64,000 bases of DNA from Methylotenera sp. (lineage in GTDB: Bacteria; Pseudomonadota; Gammaproteobacteria; Burkholderiales; Methylophilaceae), in NCBI GenBank assembly GCA_013141495.1, contig JABFQV010000009.1, forward strand, positions 1 through 64,000, given 5' to 3'. The notes beneath the pieces are model-generated. The model searched no databases. It was not told the DNA's origin and saw nothing but the letters and a program-made list of their open reading frames with translations. Shown in pieces: positions 1 to 8,588 of the stretch. Positions within the stretch are counted from its first letter, which is position 1, and every line of letters starts with the position of its first letter. Position numbers and translations under genes: made by a program.

Positions 1-10
1 TTGCTTCTCC

Positions 11-406
11 TTAAGCCACTACGCAGAGCACTTCACCACCGATACCGGCAGCTTGAGCTTTACGATCTGTCATTACACCCTTAGATGTAGACATAATTGT
101 CACACCAAGGCCATTCATTACTTTAGGAATCTCTTGAGACCCTTTATAAACACGCAAACCTGGTTTGCTAATACGCTGAATACGCTCAATAACCGGGCGA
201 CCAGCATAATACTTCAAACTAATAGTTAGGGTGGCTTTACCACCTTCAGTTTGCACTGCAAAATCTTCTACATAACCTTCATCTTTAAGCACGCTAGCAA
301 TAGCAGTCTTAACATTTGATGAAGGCATAGCAACAACCGCTTTATTGACCATTTGCGCATTACGAATACGCGTCAACATGTCGGCAATCGGATCACTCAT
401 ACTCAT
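11..406 (-). CDS. rpsH: 30S ribosomal protein S8
   Basis: S8 is a primary 16S rRNA binder of the 30S platform and, in enterobacteria, the translational repressor of the spc operon. The 131-residue product begins [11 protein letters not shown], the family N-terminus, and has the usual length; the C-terminal STSKGVMTD and GGEVLC segments form the RNA-binding part. It follows rpsN by 15 bp and is the last complete spc-operon gene in the window. The GGAG-type ribosome binding site of the next gene, expected to be rplF, is visible in the first ten bases. Confidence 0.97.
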   Translation of the reverse strand: MSMSDPIADMLTRIRNAQMVNKAVVAMPSSNVKTAIASVLKDEGYVEDFAVQTEGGKATLTISLKYYAGRPVIERIQRISKPGLRVYKGSQEIPKVMNGLGVTIMSTSKGVMTDRKAQAAGIGGEVLCVVA

Positions 407-421
407 AGCTATATCCTCCTA

Positions 422-727
422 TTACCAGCTGGCTTTAGTGACGCCTGGCACTTGGCCACTCATCATTAAATCGCGTAATTTACTACGCCCAATACCGAAT
501 TTACTAAACACACCACGTGGGCGACCAGTTAAAGCACAACGATTACGAAGACGCACTGGGCTTGAGTTGCGTGGCAGCGCCTGGAACTTCATGCGCGCCT
601 CAAGACGACTTTCAGCCGTAGCAGTAACATCATTCATTGCCGCTTCTAATGCAGCACGTTTTACAGCGAATTTACTTACAGTAGCGCGACGTTTGATTTC
701 GCGCTCTGTCATACAGGTTTTAGCCAT
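422..727 (-). CDS. rpsN: 30S ribosomal protein S14
   Basis: S14 binds the 3' major domain of 16S rRNA in the small-subunit head. At 101 residues this is the long, zinc-independent form: the CxxC pairs of the short zinc form are absent. The [13 protein letters not shown] segment is the family signature. It sits 3 bp after the rplE stop and 15 bp before rpsH, so it is read within the spc operon. Confidence 0.97.
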   Translation of the reverse strand: MAKTCMTEREIKRRATVSKFAVKRAALEAAMNDVTATAESRLEARMKFQALPRNSSPVRLRNRCALTGRPRGVFSKFGIGRSKLRDLMMSGQVPGVTKASW

Positions 728-730
728 GAC

Positions 731-1270
731 TTAACCTCTGAAAGGAAAACTAAATGCAGCAAGCAAAGCTTTTGCTTCTTCATCCGTTTTCGCAGTAGTT
801 GTAATTGTGATATTCATTCCGCGAATTGCATCGATCTTATCGTATTCAATTTCAGGGAAAATGATCTGCTCTTTAACACCCATGTTGTAGTTACCACGAC
901 CGTCAAATGATTTTGCAGAAATACCGCGGAAGTCACGAATACGTGGAATAGCTACAGTTACCAAACGGTCCAAGAATTCGTACATGCGCTCACGGCGCAA
1001 AGTAACTTTACAACCAACAGGATAGTCATCACGAATTTTAAATGCAGCTACTGATTTTTTGGCTTTAGTCACAATTGCTTTTTGACCAGCAATTTTCTCC
1101 ATATCGCCAACAGCATGTTCCATCACTTTTTTATCCGCAACCGCTTCGCCCACACCCATATTAAGTGTGATTTTATCAATGCGAGGCACCTGCATGACTG
1201 AAGTGTATCCAAATTGCTCAGTCATTGCTTTTACAACTGAGTCTTTATAAAAATCTTTTAAGCGCGCCAT
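731..1270 (-). CDS. rplE: 50S ribosomal protein L5
   Basis: L5 binds 5S rRNA and contacts the P-site tRNA in the central protuberance. The 179-residue length equals the enterobacterial protein. Recognisable blocks are the N-terminal ARLKDFYKD, the central [11 protein letters not shown] and the C-terminal [13 protein letters not shown]. It lies between rplX (8 bp) and rpsN (3 bp) in the conserved spc order rplN-rplX-rplE-rpsN-rpsH. Confidence 0.98.
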   Translation of the reverse strand: MARLKDFYKDSVVKAMTEQFGYTSVMQVPRIDKITLNMGVGEAVADKKVMEHAVGDMEKIAGQKAIVTKAKKSVAAFKIRDDYPVGCKVTLRRERMYEFLDRLVTVAIPRIRDFRGISAKSFDGRGNYNMGVKEQIIFPEIEYDKIDAIRGMNITITTTAKTDEEAKALLAAFSFPFRG

Positions 1271-1278
1271 AACTCTTC

Positions 1279-1596
1279 CTATGCGTCCACTGCTTCGCCA
1301 TTAGATTTGAATACGCGAATTTTGCGACCATCATCTAATGTTTTGAAGCCTACGCGATCACCTTTTTGGGTCGCGCTGTTAAATAAAGCAACATTTGAAA
1401 TGTCTAAAGGCATTTCTTTAGCAATGATGCCGCCAGCGATACCTTTCATCGGGTTTGCTTTTGCATGCTTCTTAACCAAGTTAAGACCCTCTACAACCAC
1501 ATGGCCTGAATCAAGAATACTAACCACTGCACCTTGCTTACCCTTGTCTTTACCAGTATTTAGGATGACCAAATCACCCTTACGAATTTTGTTCAT
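1279..1596 (-). CDS. rplX: 50S ribosomal protein L24
   Basis: L24 is an early assembly initiator that binds the 5' end of 23S rRNA. The 105-residue product starts [20 protein letters not shown], the KOW motif typical of L24, and ends with an IRVFKSNGE segment. It starts 8 bp after rplN stops, so the genes are transcriptionally coupled. Confidence 0.97.
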   Translation of the reverse strand: MNKIRKGDLVILNTGKDKGKQGAVVSILDSGHVVVEGLNLVKKHAKANPMKGIAGGIIAKEMPLDISNVALFNSATQKGDRVGFKTLDDGRKIRVFKSNGEAVDA

Positions 1597-1604
1597 GTGA
1601 GCTC

Positions 1605-1973
1605 CTACAACACTTCTGGTGCTAATGAAACGATTTTCATGAATTTTTCAGTACGCAATTCACGTGTTACTGGGCCGAATATACGGGTACCAATCGGTTC
1701 AAGTTTATTATTTAACAGAACTGCAGCATTGCTGTCGAACTTAACCAAAGATCCGTCTGGACGACGAACACCTTTAGCCGTACGCACAACAACCGCACTG
1801 TATACTTCGCCTTTTTTGACGCGACCACGCGGGGCAGCATCTTTGATGCTCACCTTAATGATATCGCCTATACCAGCGTAACGACGCTTAGAACCACCTA
1901 ACACTTTAATGCATTGCACAGAGCGCGCACCAGTGTTGTCGGCAACTTCTAGCCGAGATTGCATTTGAATCAT
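1605..1973 (-). CDS. rplN: 50S ribosomal protein L14
   Basis: L14 lies at the subunit interface and takes part in inter-subunit bridges. The 122-residue product starts [17 protein letters not shown] and contains the L14 signature around residues 60-86 ([15 protein letters not shown]). It is the first gene of the spc transcription unit: the 225-bp gap separating it from rpsQ holds a strong promoter, while all its downstream neighbours are tightly packed. Confidence 0.98.
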   Translation of the reverse strand: MIQMQSRLEVADNTGARSVQCIKVLGGSKRRYAGIGDIIKVSIKDAAPRGRVKKGEVYSAVVVRTAKGVRRPDGSLVKFDSNAAVLLNNKLEPIGTRIFGPVTRELRTEKFMKIVSLAPEVL

Positions 1974-2131
1974 GAGATAAACTCCAACTTAATCCGTTAA
2001 AACCAACACCAGCCATTTTTAACCATAAAAATAAATTTATCGTTAACACGGCCGATAGACCCGGTCAGTATTGGGGTGAGAGCTTAAGACTTAATCGATT
2101 AAAAAAAAGTCGCTCACCTGAATAGCCAAAC

Positions 2132-2160
2132 ATTATAACTTGCATCACCTTATTGTGCAA
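2132..2160 (-). promoter_or_regulatory. spc operon promoter upstream of rplN
   Basis: Read on the minus strand there is TTGCAC (2160-2155), a 17-bp spacer and TATAAT (2137-2132), close to a sigma-70 consensus. The long leader to rplN (start 1973) contains a T8 tract and a GGTGAG/CTCACC inverted repeat, so RNA structure is likely. Placement between rpsQ and rplN matches the boundary of the S10 and spc operons in E. coli. An 8-bp inverted repeat (TTATTGTG/CACAATAA) overlaps the -35 side. Confidence 0.75.
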
Positions 2161-2198
2161 TCACTAATCTAGCAATTACACAATAATATTCACCTACC

Positions 2199-2447
2199 TT
2201 AAGCTGCTTTAACAACCCAAGATTTAGTTTTTGAAAGTGGGCGACTTTCAGTAATCGTTACCAAATCACCCTCTTTGCAACTGTTGGTTTCATCATGTGC
2301 ATGAAACTTTTTAGATTGGCGAATAACTTTACCAATCAATGGATGCTTCACTTTACGCTCAACCAAGACCGTAACTGTTTTATCCATTTTATCACTTGTT
2401 ACGCGGCCAGTTAAGCTACGTACTACTTTTGTCGTTTCAGTCATCAT
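2199..2447 (-). CDS. rpsQ: 30S ribosomal protein S17
   Basis: S17 is a primary 16S rRNA-binding protein of the 30S body. The 82-residue OB-fold protein shows the family blocks [16 protein letters not shown] and [16 protein letters not shown]. Its first ATG overlaps the rpmC stop (TAATG), implying translational coupling; a second ATG follows immediately, so the exact start is uncertain by one codon. It is the last gene of the S10 operon here, followed by the gap with the spc promoter. Confidence 0.97.
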   Translation of the reverse strand: MMTETTKVVRSLTGRVTSDKMDKTVTVLVERKVKHPLIGKVIRQSKKFHAHDETNSCKEGDLVTITESRPLSKTKSWVVKAA

Positions 2448-2641
2448 TATGCCTGTTTCGCCTTCTCAGCCAATACAAGCTTCACACGCGCTACATCTTT
2501 GCGTACTTTACCTAGCTGATCTACTTTAGATAATTGTTGAGTCGCTACTTGCATGCGAAGTGAAAATTGCGCACGACGCAATTCAATTAACTCGGCATTT
2601 AGCTCTTCAACGCTTTTTGCTCTTAAATCGGTTGCTTTCAT
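2447..2641 (-). CDS. rpmC: 50S ribosomal protein L29
   Basis: L29 is a small two-helix protein at the polypeptide exit tunnel, near the binding site of trigger factor and SRP. The 64-residue product has the conserved [19 protein letters not shown]-terminus and a Lys/Arg-rich second helix. It is packed between rplP (2 bp) and rpsQ (overlapping stop and start). Confidence 0.96.
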   Translation of the reverse strand: MKATDLRAKSVEELNAELIELRRAQFSLRMQVATQQLSKVDQLGKVRKDVARVKLVLAEKAKQA

Positions 2642-2643
2642 TT

Positions 2644-3060
2644 CTAGCTCCCTATCTGACGTGTCATGAATGTCGTTTCAATTGGCAACTTCGCAGCAGC
2701 CAGACGGAACGCTTCACGCGCAAGCTCTTCGCTCACGCCGTCCATTTCATATAACATTTTACCTGGCTGAATTTGTGCAACGTAGAATTCGGTACTACCT
2801 TTACCGTTACCCATACGTACTTCAGCTGGTTTTTTAGAAATTGGCTGATCTGGAAATATACGAATCCATACACGACCACCACGTTTAATGTGACGCGTCA
2901 TTACACGGCGAGCCGCTTCAATTTGACGCGCAGTTAAACGACCGCGACCAATGGCTTTTAAACCAAAATCACCAAAACTTACTTTATTACCAGTAGTTGC
3001 AATGCCCTTGTTGCGGCCTTTTTGCATCTTACGATATTTTTGTCTAGACGGTTGTAGCAT
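2644..3060 (-). CDS. rplP: 50S ribosomal protein L16
   Basis: L16 organises the A-site finger and the tRNA elbow contact on the large subunit. The 138-residue protein starts [19 protein letters not shown] and contains the signature [14 protein letters not shown] and the [16 protein letters not shown] block. Its start lies 17 bp inside the 3' end of rpsC, so the two genes overlap and are probably translationally coupled. Confidence 0.98.
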   Translation of the reverse strand: MLQPSRQKYRKMQKGRNKGIATTGNKVSFGDFGLKAIGRGRLTARQIEAARRVMTRHIKRGGRVWIRIFPDQPISKKPAEVRMGNGKGSTEFYVAQIQPGKMLYEMDGVSEELAREAFRLAAAKLPIETTFMTRQIGS

Positions 3061-3778
3061 CTTTAGCCCTCGGCTTTCTTACTTTTTTCTCTGGCTCAGC
3101 CACTGGCGCAACAGGCGCAGCAGTAGCACCAATTGGCGCTTGAACGTTAGCAGGGAATATTTCACCTTTGAACACCCAAACTTTGATACCGATAATGCCG
3201 TACGTAGTTAACGCCTCAGCAACACCATAATCAATGTCTGCACGTAATGTATGTAATGGCACACGACCTTCACGATACCATTCAGTACGCGCGATTTCGA
3301 TGCCATTCAAACGGCCTGAACTCATGATTTTGATACCTTGAGCACCAAGACGCATTGCGTTTTGCATTGCGCGCTTCATTGCGCGGCGAAACATCACACG
3401 TTTTTCAAGTTGTTGCGCAATTGATTGTGCAATCAAAGTTGCATCAACTTCAGGCTTACGCACTTCTTCAATATTTAAATGAACAGGCACGCCCATTAAA
3501 CCTTGTAAAGTTGCGCGTAAAGACTCAATGTCTTCACCTTTTTTACCTATAACCACACCAGGGCGTGCGCTGTAAATCGTGATTTTTGCGTTCTTTGCAG
3601 GGCGCTCAATCAGAATACGGCTCACAGCAGCACTGGCTAATTTTTTATTTAAAAACTCACGTACTTTAATGTCACCTTGCAACATTGCAGGGAAGTTTTT
3701 ACTATTGGCATACCAACGTGAGGACCAATTTTTTTGGACACTCAGACGGAAACCAATTGGATGAATTTTCTGACCCAT
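3044..3778 (-). CDS. rpsC: 30S ribosomal protein S3
   Basis: S3 forms part of the mRNA entry channel and contributes to ribosomal helicase activity. The 244-residue product has the N-terminal [12 protein letters not shown], a KH type-2 domain with the GKKGEDIE loop (about residues 77-84), and the C-terminal S3 domain. It is longer than the 233-residue E. coli protein because of an Ala/Pro stretch followed by a basic tail ([15 protein letters not shown]). The 3' end overlaps rplP. Confidence 0.98.
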   Translation of the reverse strand: MGQKIHPIGFRLSVQKNWSSRWYANSKNFPAMLQGDIKVREFLNKKLASAAVSRILIERPAKNAKITIYSARPGVVIGKKGEDIESLRATLQGLMGVPVHLNIEEVRKPEVDATLIAQSIAQQLEKRVMFRRAMKRAMQNAMRLGAQGIKIMSSGRLNGIEIARTEWYREGRVPLHTLRADIDYGVAEALTTYGIIGIKVWVFKGEIFPANVQAPIGATAAPVAPVAEPEKKVRKPRAKDATTV

Positions 3779-3787
3779 GATTATCCC

Positions 3788-4120
3788 TTAGTTACCGACA
3801 GTCACATGAATGTGACAGGTTGGTTTAGTAATCTTACCCGCACGGCCTTTTGCGCGAGGACGAATACGTTTAAGCACAATGCCTTTATCAACGTAAATTG
3901 AAGTAACTTTCAATTCGTCAATATCAGCGCCATTGTTATGTTCAGCATTAGCAATTGCAGAATCAAGCACTTTCTTAATAATTTCAGCACCTTTTTTAGG
4001 TGTGAACATCAAGATATTAAGTGCGTGATCCACTTTCTTGCCACGAACAAGGTCTGCCACCAATCTAGCTTTTTGCGGAGAGAGATGAACACCTTTTAAT
4101 ATTGCGGATACTTGCATCAT
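3788..4120 (-). CDS. rplV: 50S ribosomal protein L22
   Basis: L22 lines the exit tunnel; its beta-hairpin is the usual site of macrolide-resistance changes in other bacteria. The 110 residues equal the E. coli length. Signature blocks are [16 protein letters not shown] and [19 protein letters not shown], the latter covering the hairpin tip. It follows rpsS by 6 bp. Confidence 0.98.
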   Translation of the reverse strand: MMQVSAILKGVHLSPQKARLVADLVRGKKVDHALNILMFTPKKGAEIIKKVLDSAIANAEHNNGADIDELKVTSIYVDKGIVLKRIRPRAKGRAGKITKPTCHIHVTVGN

Positions 4121-4126
4121 CAGCTC

Positions 4127-4402
4127 CTATTTCTTCGCTTTTTTGTCGGCTGCATGACCTTTGAATGTACGCGTTAACGCAAATTCACCGAGCTTGTGAC
4201 CTACCATGTTTTCAGAAATCAACACTGGAATGTGTTGCTTACCATTATGAATTGCAATAGTAAGACCAATAAAATCTGGGAAAATTGTAGAGCGACGTGA
4301 CCAAGTTTTAATTGGTTTACGGTCGCGTGTTGCAGCTGCAACTTCTACTTTTTTTGCCAAATGACCATCAATAAATGGACCTTTTTTAAGTGAACGTGCC
4401 AT
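4127..4402 (-). CDS. rpsS: 30S ribosomal protein S19
   Basis: S19 forms a complex with S13 in the head and bridges to the large subunit. The 91-residue product starts [10 protein letters not shown] and carries the signature [24 protein letters not shown]. It is located 4 bp after rplB and 6 bp before rplV in canonical S10 order. Confidence 0.97.
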   Translation of the reverse strand: MARSLKKGPFIDGHLAKKVEVAAATRDRKPIKTWSRRSTIFPDFIGLTIAIHNGKQHIPVLISENMVGHKLGEFALTRTFKGHAADKKAKK

Positions 4403-4406
4403 ATGA

Positions 4407-5240
4407 TTACCTTACGCCTCTCGGACGACGACTAATACGCATATTATCGGTACGCTTACTACTACGTGTACGATAACCCTTAGTTTTAACACCCCATGGG
4501 CTTACTGGATTCATACCAGCTGCTGTTTTACCTTCACCACCACCGTGCGGGTGATCAACCGGGTTCATTACCACACCGCGAACGGTTGGACGAACACCAC
4601 GCCAGCGCATTGCACCAGCTTTACCGATTGAACGTAATGAGTGCTCTTCGTTACCCACTTCGCCTAAAGTTGCCTTGCAATCAACATGTACGCGGCGAAC
4701 CTCACCTGAACGTAAACGCAATTGAGCATAGCTACCTTCACGTGCAAGCAATTGCACAGAAGTACCGGCTGAACGTGCTAGTTGCGCACCTTTGCCAGGC
4801 TGCAATTCGATACAATGAATTGTGCTACCCACTGGGATATTACGCAGCGGCATTGCGTTACCAATTTTGATAGGCGCATCAGAGCCACTGATTAGTTGCG
4901 CACCTGCGGCAATGCCGCGCGGAGCAATAATATAACGGCGCTCACCATCAGCGTAGCAAAGCAATGCAATGTGCGCTGTGCGGTTTGGATCATATTCAAT
5001 ATGCTCCACTTTCGCTGGAATGCCATCCTTATTGCGACGGAAGTCGATTAAACGATAATGCTGTTTATGACCACCGCCTTGGTGACGGGTTGTAATATGA
5101 CCGTTGTTATTACGGCCTGCATGTTTACTTTGACTTTCCAACAGCGGTGCGTGTGGTTTACCCTTGTAAAGGTCAGGTGTTACCACCTTAACTACACCAC
5201 GACGACCCGGGGACGTTGGCTTAACTTTGACTAATGCCAT
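4407..5240 (-). CDS. rplB: 50S ribosomal protein L2
   Basis: L2 is a core large-subunit protein needed for subunit association and peptidyl-transferase activity. The 277-residue product has the OB and SH3-like N-terminal domains and the C-terminal signature [13 protein letters not shown], which includes the conserved histidine near the active centre. The long basic C-terminus ([19 protein letters not shown] region) is typical. It lies 11 bp after rplW. Confidence 0.98.
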   Translation of the reverse strand: MALVKVKPTSPGRRGVVKVVTPDLYKGKPHAPLLESQSKHAGRNNNGHITTRHQGGGHKQHYRLIDFRRNKDGIPAKVEHIEYDPNRTAHIALLCYADGERRYIIAPRGIAAGAQLISGSDAPIKIGNAMPLRNIPVGSTIHCIELQPGKGAQLARSAGTSVQLLAREGSYAQLRLRSGEVRRVHVDCKATLGEVGNEEHSLRSIGKAGAMRWRGVRPTVRGVVMNPVDHPHGGGEGKTAAGMNPVSPWGVKTKGYRTRSSKRTDNMRISRRPRGVR

Positions 5241-5251
5241 CTCATCTCTCC

Positions 5252-5566
5252 TTATTCGGCCGCTGCGAAGTTAATTTCTTGACCCGGCTTCAAGCTAACA
5301 TAAGCTTTTTTCCAGTCTTTACGCTTGCCTGTACTTTTGCCAGCGCGCTTTGTTTTACCTTCAACGTTGATCGTTGCAACTTTTTCAACCTCAACCTTAA
5401 AAATGAGCTCAACCGCAGCTTTAATTTCAGGCTTAGTTGCGTCGGTACGCACTTTAAAAGCAATCTGCTGATGTTTATCAGCAATATAAGTCGCTTTTTC
5501 AGTAATCTGCGGCGCTAAAATTACTTGCAATAAACGGTCTTGAGTTTTAGTAATAGCGGTCATCAT
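5252..5566 (-). CDS. rplW: 50S ribosomal protein L23
   Basis: L23 sits at the tunnel exit and docks trigger factor and SRP. The 104-residue product contains the family motif [18 protein letters not shown] and the basic loop [18 protein letters not shown]. Two consecutive ATG codons begin it; the first overlaps the rplD stop as ATGA, so coupling is likely. Confidence 0.97.
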   Translation of the reverse strand: MMTAITKTQDRLLQVILAPQITEKATYIADKHQQIAFKVRTDATKPEIKAAVELIFKVEVEKVATINVEGKTKRAGKSTGKRKDWKKAYVSLKPGQEINFAAAE

Positions 5567-6189
5567 GCTAGCATCTCCTCAAGTTTTTTCACGGCAGCAG
5601 CAGTTGCCACTACATTAGGGAAACGCACCAAACTGACTGGGTCAGCAAATTGTGCATCAACCACCATCACGTTAATGAGGTTGCGTGAAGATAAATATAA
5701 GTTTTCATCAAAGCCATCGGTTAGCACCAATACGCCGCCTTCATAACCCAAACCTTTGATTTTTTCAGCCAAAGCTTTAGTTTTAGGTGTAGTTACCACA
5801 AATTCTTCAACTACATTTAAACGCTCTTGACGTACTAACTCAGATAAAATGGTTTGCATACCAGCACGGTAAGCTTTACGATTTATTTTATGACTAAAAT
5901 TTTCTAGTGGTGAACTAGGGAACGCACGACCACCTCCACGCCAGATTGGGCTAGACGTCATACCAGCACGCGCATTACCCGTTCCTTTTTGCGCATATGG
6001 TTTATGCGTAGTATGCGCAACGTTGCCACGACCTTTTTGTGCGCGGGTTGCAGTACGGGCATTCGCCATGTACGCAACAACTACTTGATGCACTAAAGCT
6101 TCGTTAAATTCACGGCCAAAAGTTTCATCAGAAACAGTCACGCCTTTTTTAGCAAGCTTGCCGCTTTTATCGACTAATTTGAGTTCCAT
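5563..6189 (-). CDS. rplD: 50S ribosomal protein L4
   Basis: L4 is an early 23S-binding protein with a long loop into the exit tunnel; in enterobacteria it also represses the S10 operon by acting on the leader. The 208-residue product shows the [19 protein letters not shown] tunnel-loop motif (about residues 67-85). It overlaps rplC by one base and rplW by four. The usual L4-controlled leader upstream of rpsJ is not evident here, because rpsJ and rplC are separated by a 106-bp gap containing its own promoter. Confidence 0.97.
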   Translation of the reverse strand: MELKLVDKSGKLAKKGVTVSDETFGREFNEALVHQVVVAYMANARTATRAQKGRGNVAHTTHKPYAQKGTGNARAGMTSSPIWRGGGRAFPSSPLENFSHKINRKAYRAGMQTILSELVRQERLNVVEEFVVTTPKTKALAEKIKGLGYEGGVLVLTDGFDENLYLSSRNLINVMVVDAQFADPVSLVRFPNVVATAAAVKKLEEMLA

Positions 6190-6848
6190 TATTTCATCCC
6201 CTTCTGAAGCTTAGCTTTAATAGCCGGACGCACTACAACGTCTCCGCCTTTAGAGCCAGGGACCGCACCTTTAATCAATAACAGGTTACGTTCAACGTCA
6301 ACACGTACGATTTCCAGGTTTTGCGTAGTGACTTTTGTAGCCCCTAAGTGACCAGGCATGCGCTTACCTGGGAATACTCGACCAGGGTCTTGCGCCATAC
6401 CGATAGAACCCGGTACGTTATGTGATTTAGAGTTACCATGAGATGCACGGTTAGACTTAAAGTGATGGCGCTTAATTGCACCAGCAAAGCCTTTACCCAA
6501 AGATGTACCAGTAACGTCAACCATCTGACCTACCTGGAAAATATCTACAGTTATATTTGCACCGGCAGTGTAATTGGCTAAAACTTCGCTCGTTACTGGG
6601 AATTCATGAATACCAGCACCAGCAGCAGAGCCTGTCTTGGCATAATGCCCAGTCAGTGCTTTGTTGATACGGCTAGCACGACGTGTACCGTAAGCAACTT
6701 GAAGGCCTGTATAGCCGTCACTTGCGACCGTCTTGATCTGTGTCACGCGGTTAGGTACAACTTCCAACACGGTTACCGGGATGCTTGCGCCATCATCAGT
6801 AAACACGCGGGTCATACCCACTTTGCGACCAATAAGCCCTAAGCTCAT
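6189..6848 (-). CDS. rplC: 50S ribosomal protein L3
   Basis: L3 is an assembly-initiator protein whose finger approaches the peptidyl-transferase centre. The 219-residue product starts [16 protein letters not shown] and carries the signature block [19 protein letters not shown]. The glutamine methylated by PrmB in other species should lie in the [13 protein letters not shown] stretch. It is the first gene after the promoter at 6915-6943 and ends overlapping rplD. Confidence 0.98.
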   Translation of the reverse strand: MSLGLIGRKVGMTRVFTDDGASIPVTVLEVVPNRVTQIKTVASDGYTGLQVAYGTRRASRINKALTGHYAKTGSAAGAGIHEFPVTSEVLANYTAGANITVDIFQVGQMVDVTGTSLGKGFAGAIKRHHFKSNRASHGNSKSHNVPGSIGMAQDPGRVFPGKRMPGHLGATKVTTQNLEIVRVDVERNLLLIKGAVPGSKGGDVVVRPAIKAKLQKGMK

Positions 6849-6898
6849 GATCGTTTCCTTATATTTTAGTTAAAAAGTCGATTACAATTGACCGACTT

Positions 6899-6911
6899 CT
6901 GTGAAAGAGCG
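6899..6911 (-). promoter_or_regulatory. boxA-like element at the 5' end of the rplC transcript
   Basis: The minus strand reads CGCTCTTTCACAG, one substitution away from the rrn boxA core GCTCTTTAACA bound by NusB and S10 (NusE). It begins 4 nt after the -10 hexamer of the rplC promoter, so it would be at the extreme 5' end of the message. Function is inferred from sequence similarity only. Confidence 0.4.
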
Positions 6912-6914
6912 CGG

Positions 6915-6943
6915 ATTATACCGAACTCCAGAAAACTTTACAA
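6915..6943 (-). promoter_or_regulatory. rplC (S10 operon) promoter
   Basis: On the minus strand TTGTAA (6943-6938), a 17-bp spacer and TATAAT (6920-6915) form a good sigma-70 promoter in the 106-bp gap between rpsJ and rplC. It allows the rplC-rpsQ block to be transcribed separately from rpsJ, which then belongs to the str operon. Confidence 0.75.
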
Positions 6944-6954
6944 CTGGTTCTTAC

Positions 6955-7263
6955 TTAAAGCTTAATTTCAACATCAACACCAGCTGGCAAATCCAACTTC
7001 ATTAACGCATCCACTGTTTTATCGGTAGGATCAACAATATCCATCAGACGTTGGTGGGTACGGATTTCAAACTGATCACGTGAAGTTTTGTTTACGTGTG
7101 GTGAACGTAAAATATCAAAACGCTCAATACGTGTTGGTAACGGCACTGGACCCTTAACTACAGCACCAGTACGTTTTGCTGTTTCTACAATTTCCTGAGC
7201 AGATTGATCAATCAAACGATAATCAAATGCTTTCAAGCGGATACGAATTTTTTGAGCTGCCAT
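6955..7263 (-). CDS. rpsJ: 30S ribosomal protein S10 / NusE
   Basis: S10 is a 30S head protein that also acts as NusE, forming the NusB-S10 complex that binds boxA RNA and coupling to NusG. The 102-residue product carries the signature [20 protein letters not shown]. It is located after tuf and before a separate rplC promoter, so it appears to be the last gene of the str operon. A hairpin plus boxA-like sequence lies immediately upstream, suggesting feedback on its own synthesis. Confidence 0.98.
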   Translation of the reverse strand: MAAQKIRIRLKAFDYRLIDQSAQEIVETAKRTGAVVKGPVPLPTRIERFDILRSPHVNKTSRDQFEIRTHQRLMDIVDPTDKTVDALMKLDLPAGVDVEIKL

Positions 7264-7270
7264 TTTACTT

Positions 7271-7311
7271 TTCCTTAAAGAGCGAAGCGGCAGAGTTCAC
7301 TCTGCCGCTTA
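7271..7311 (-). promoter_or_regulatory. Hairpin plus boxA-like element upstream of rpsJ
   Basis: A perfect 11-bp stem (AAGCGGCAGAG / CTCTGCCGCTT, loop TGAA on the RNA, 7286-7311) lies between tuf and rpsJ. It is followed at once on the minus strand by CGCTCTTTAAGGAA (7284-7271), matching the boxA core GCTCTTTAA. There is no U-run after the stem, so it is not a normal intrinsic terminator. The order hairpin then boxA matches the rrn leader order boxB-boxA. The function is inferred. Confidence 0.5.
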
Positions 7312-7355
7312 ATTAACTTACAAAATCACTTAAACGTGAATAATACCTAGATTAA

Positions 7356-8546
7356 CTATTCAATAATCTTAGCAACTACACCAGCACCAACAGTACGACC
7401 ACCTTCACGAATAGCGAAGCGTAAGCCTTCTTCCATCGCGATAGGTGCAATCAGTGTAACTACGATAGATACGTTATCACCGGGCATTACCATTTCTGTG
7501 CCTTCTGGTAATTCTACAGCACCAGTTACATCTGTAGTGCGGAAGTAGAATTGCGGGCGGTAGCCTTGGAAGAATGGTGTGTGACGACCACCTTCGTCTT
7601 TACCTAGCACGTAGATTTCTGCAGTGAATTTGGTGTGTGGTTTGATTGAGCCTGATTTAGCCAATACTTGACCACGTTCGATGTCTTCACGTTTGGTTCC
7701 ACGTAACAATACGCCGACGTTGTCGCCTGCCATGCCTTGGTCTAGTAGTTTGCGGAACATTTCTACGCCGGTACAGATGGTTTTAACTGTTGGTTTGATA
7801 CCTACAATTTCAATTTCATCACCGACTTTTACAATGCCGCGTTCAATACGGCCGGTTACTACAGTACCACGACCTGAGATTGAGAATACGTCTTCTACCG
7901 GCATTAGGAATGTACCGTCAATTGCGCGTTCTGGCATTGGGATGTAGGTGTCTAGCGCTTCTGCTAAGCGGAAGATTGATGGTTCGCCAATTTCTGATTG
8001 GTCACCTTCAAGGGCTAGTTTTGCTGAGCCTTGGATGATTGGGGTGTCGTCGCCTGGGAAGTCATATTTGCTTAGCAGGTCGCGTACTTCCATTTCTACT
8101 AGTTCCAATAGCTCTGGATCGTCAACCATATCAGCTTTGTTGAGGAATACAACAATGTATGGTACGCCTACTTGACGTGCTAACAGGATGTGTTCACGTG
8201 TTTGCGGCATTGGGCCGTCAGCTGCTGATACTACTAGGATTGCGCCGTCCATTTGCGCAGCACCGGTAATCATGTTTTTTACATAGTCGGCATGGCCTGG
8301 ACAGTCCACGTGGGCGTAGTGGCGGTTGGCGGTTTCATATTCTACGTGTGAGGTATTGATGGTAATACCGCGTGCTTTTTCTTCAGGCGCTGAGTCAATT
8401 TCAGCAAAGTTCTTTGCTTCGCCACCAAATTTCTTGGTCAATACCGTTGTAATCGCTGCTGTTAATGTCGTTTTACCGTGATCAACGTGGCCAATCGTGC
8501 CTACGTTGACGTGCGGTTTGGTCCGTTCAAATTTACCTTTTGCCAT
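7356..8546 (-). CDS. tuf: Elongation factor Tu, copy 1 (str operon)
   Basis: EF-Tu delivers aminoacyl-tRNA to the ribosomal A site in a GTP-dependent manner. The 396 residues contain G1 GHVDHGKT (19-26), G3 DCPGH (81-85) and G4 NKAD (136-139), followed by the beta-barrel domains 2 and 3. It follows fusA by 42 bp in the str operon. The protein is identical to the second copy at 24218-25408 and the DNA appears identical across the coding region, with divergence beginning right outside the start codon. Confidence 0.99.
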   Translation of the reverse strand: MAKGKFERTKPHVNVGTIGHVDHGKTTLTAAITTVLTKKFGGEAKNFAEIDSAPEEKARGITINTSHVEYETANRHYAHVDCPGHADYVKNMITGAAQMDGAILVVSAADGPMPQTREHILLARQVGVPYIVVFLNKADMVDDPELLELVEMEVRDLLSKYDFPGDDTPIIQGSAKLALEGDQSEIGEPSIFRLAEALDTYIPMPERAIDGTFLMPVEDVFSISGRGTVVTGRIERGIVKVGDEIEIVGIKPTVKTICTGVEMFRKLLDQGMAGDNVGVLLRGTKREDIERGQVLAKSGSIKPHTKFTAEIYVLGKDEGGRHTPFFQGYRPQFYFRTTDVTGAVELPEGTEMVMPGDNVSIVVTLIAPIAMEEGLRFAIREGGRTVGAGVVAKIIE

Positions 8547-8588
8547 TTTAATTTTCCTTTAAATTTAAAATTTTAAGAATAGTTTCTA

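Noticed and set aside
345-734. Plus-strand frame of 129 codons antisense to rpsN and rpsH
   Set aside because: It is antisense to two well-conserved ribosomal protein genes and has no independent support.
1974-2198. Missing gene between rpsQ and rplN
   Set aside because: The 225-bp gap has no open frame with a plausible start; it holds the spc promoter and leader.
7681-8175. Plus-strand open frames antisense to tuf, present at both copies
   Set aside because: They repeat only because the two tuf genes are identical; no product features are seen.
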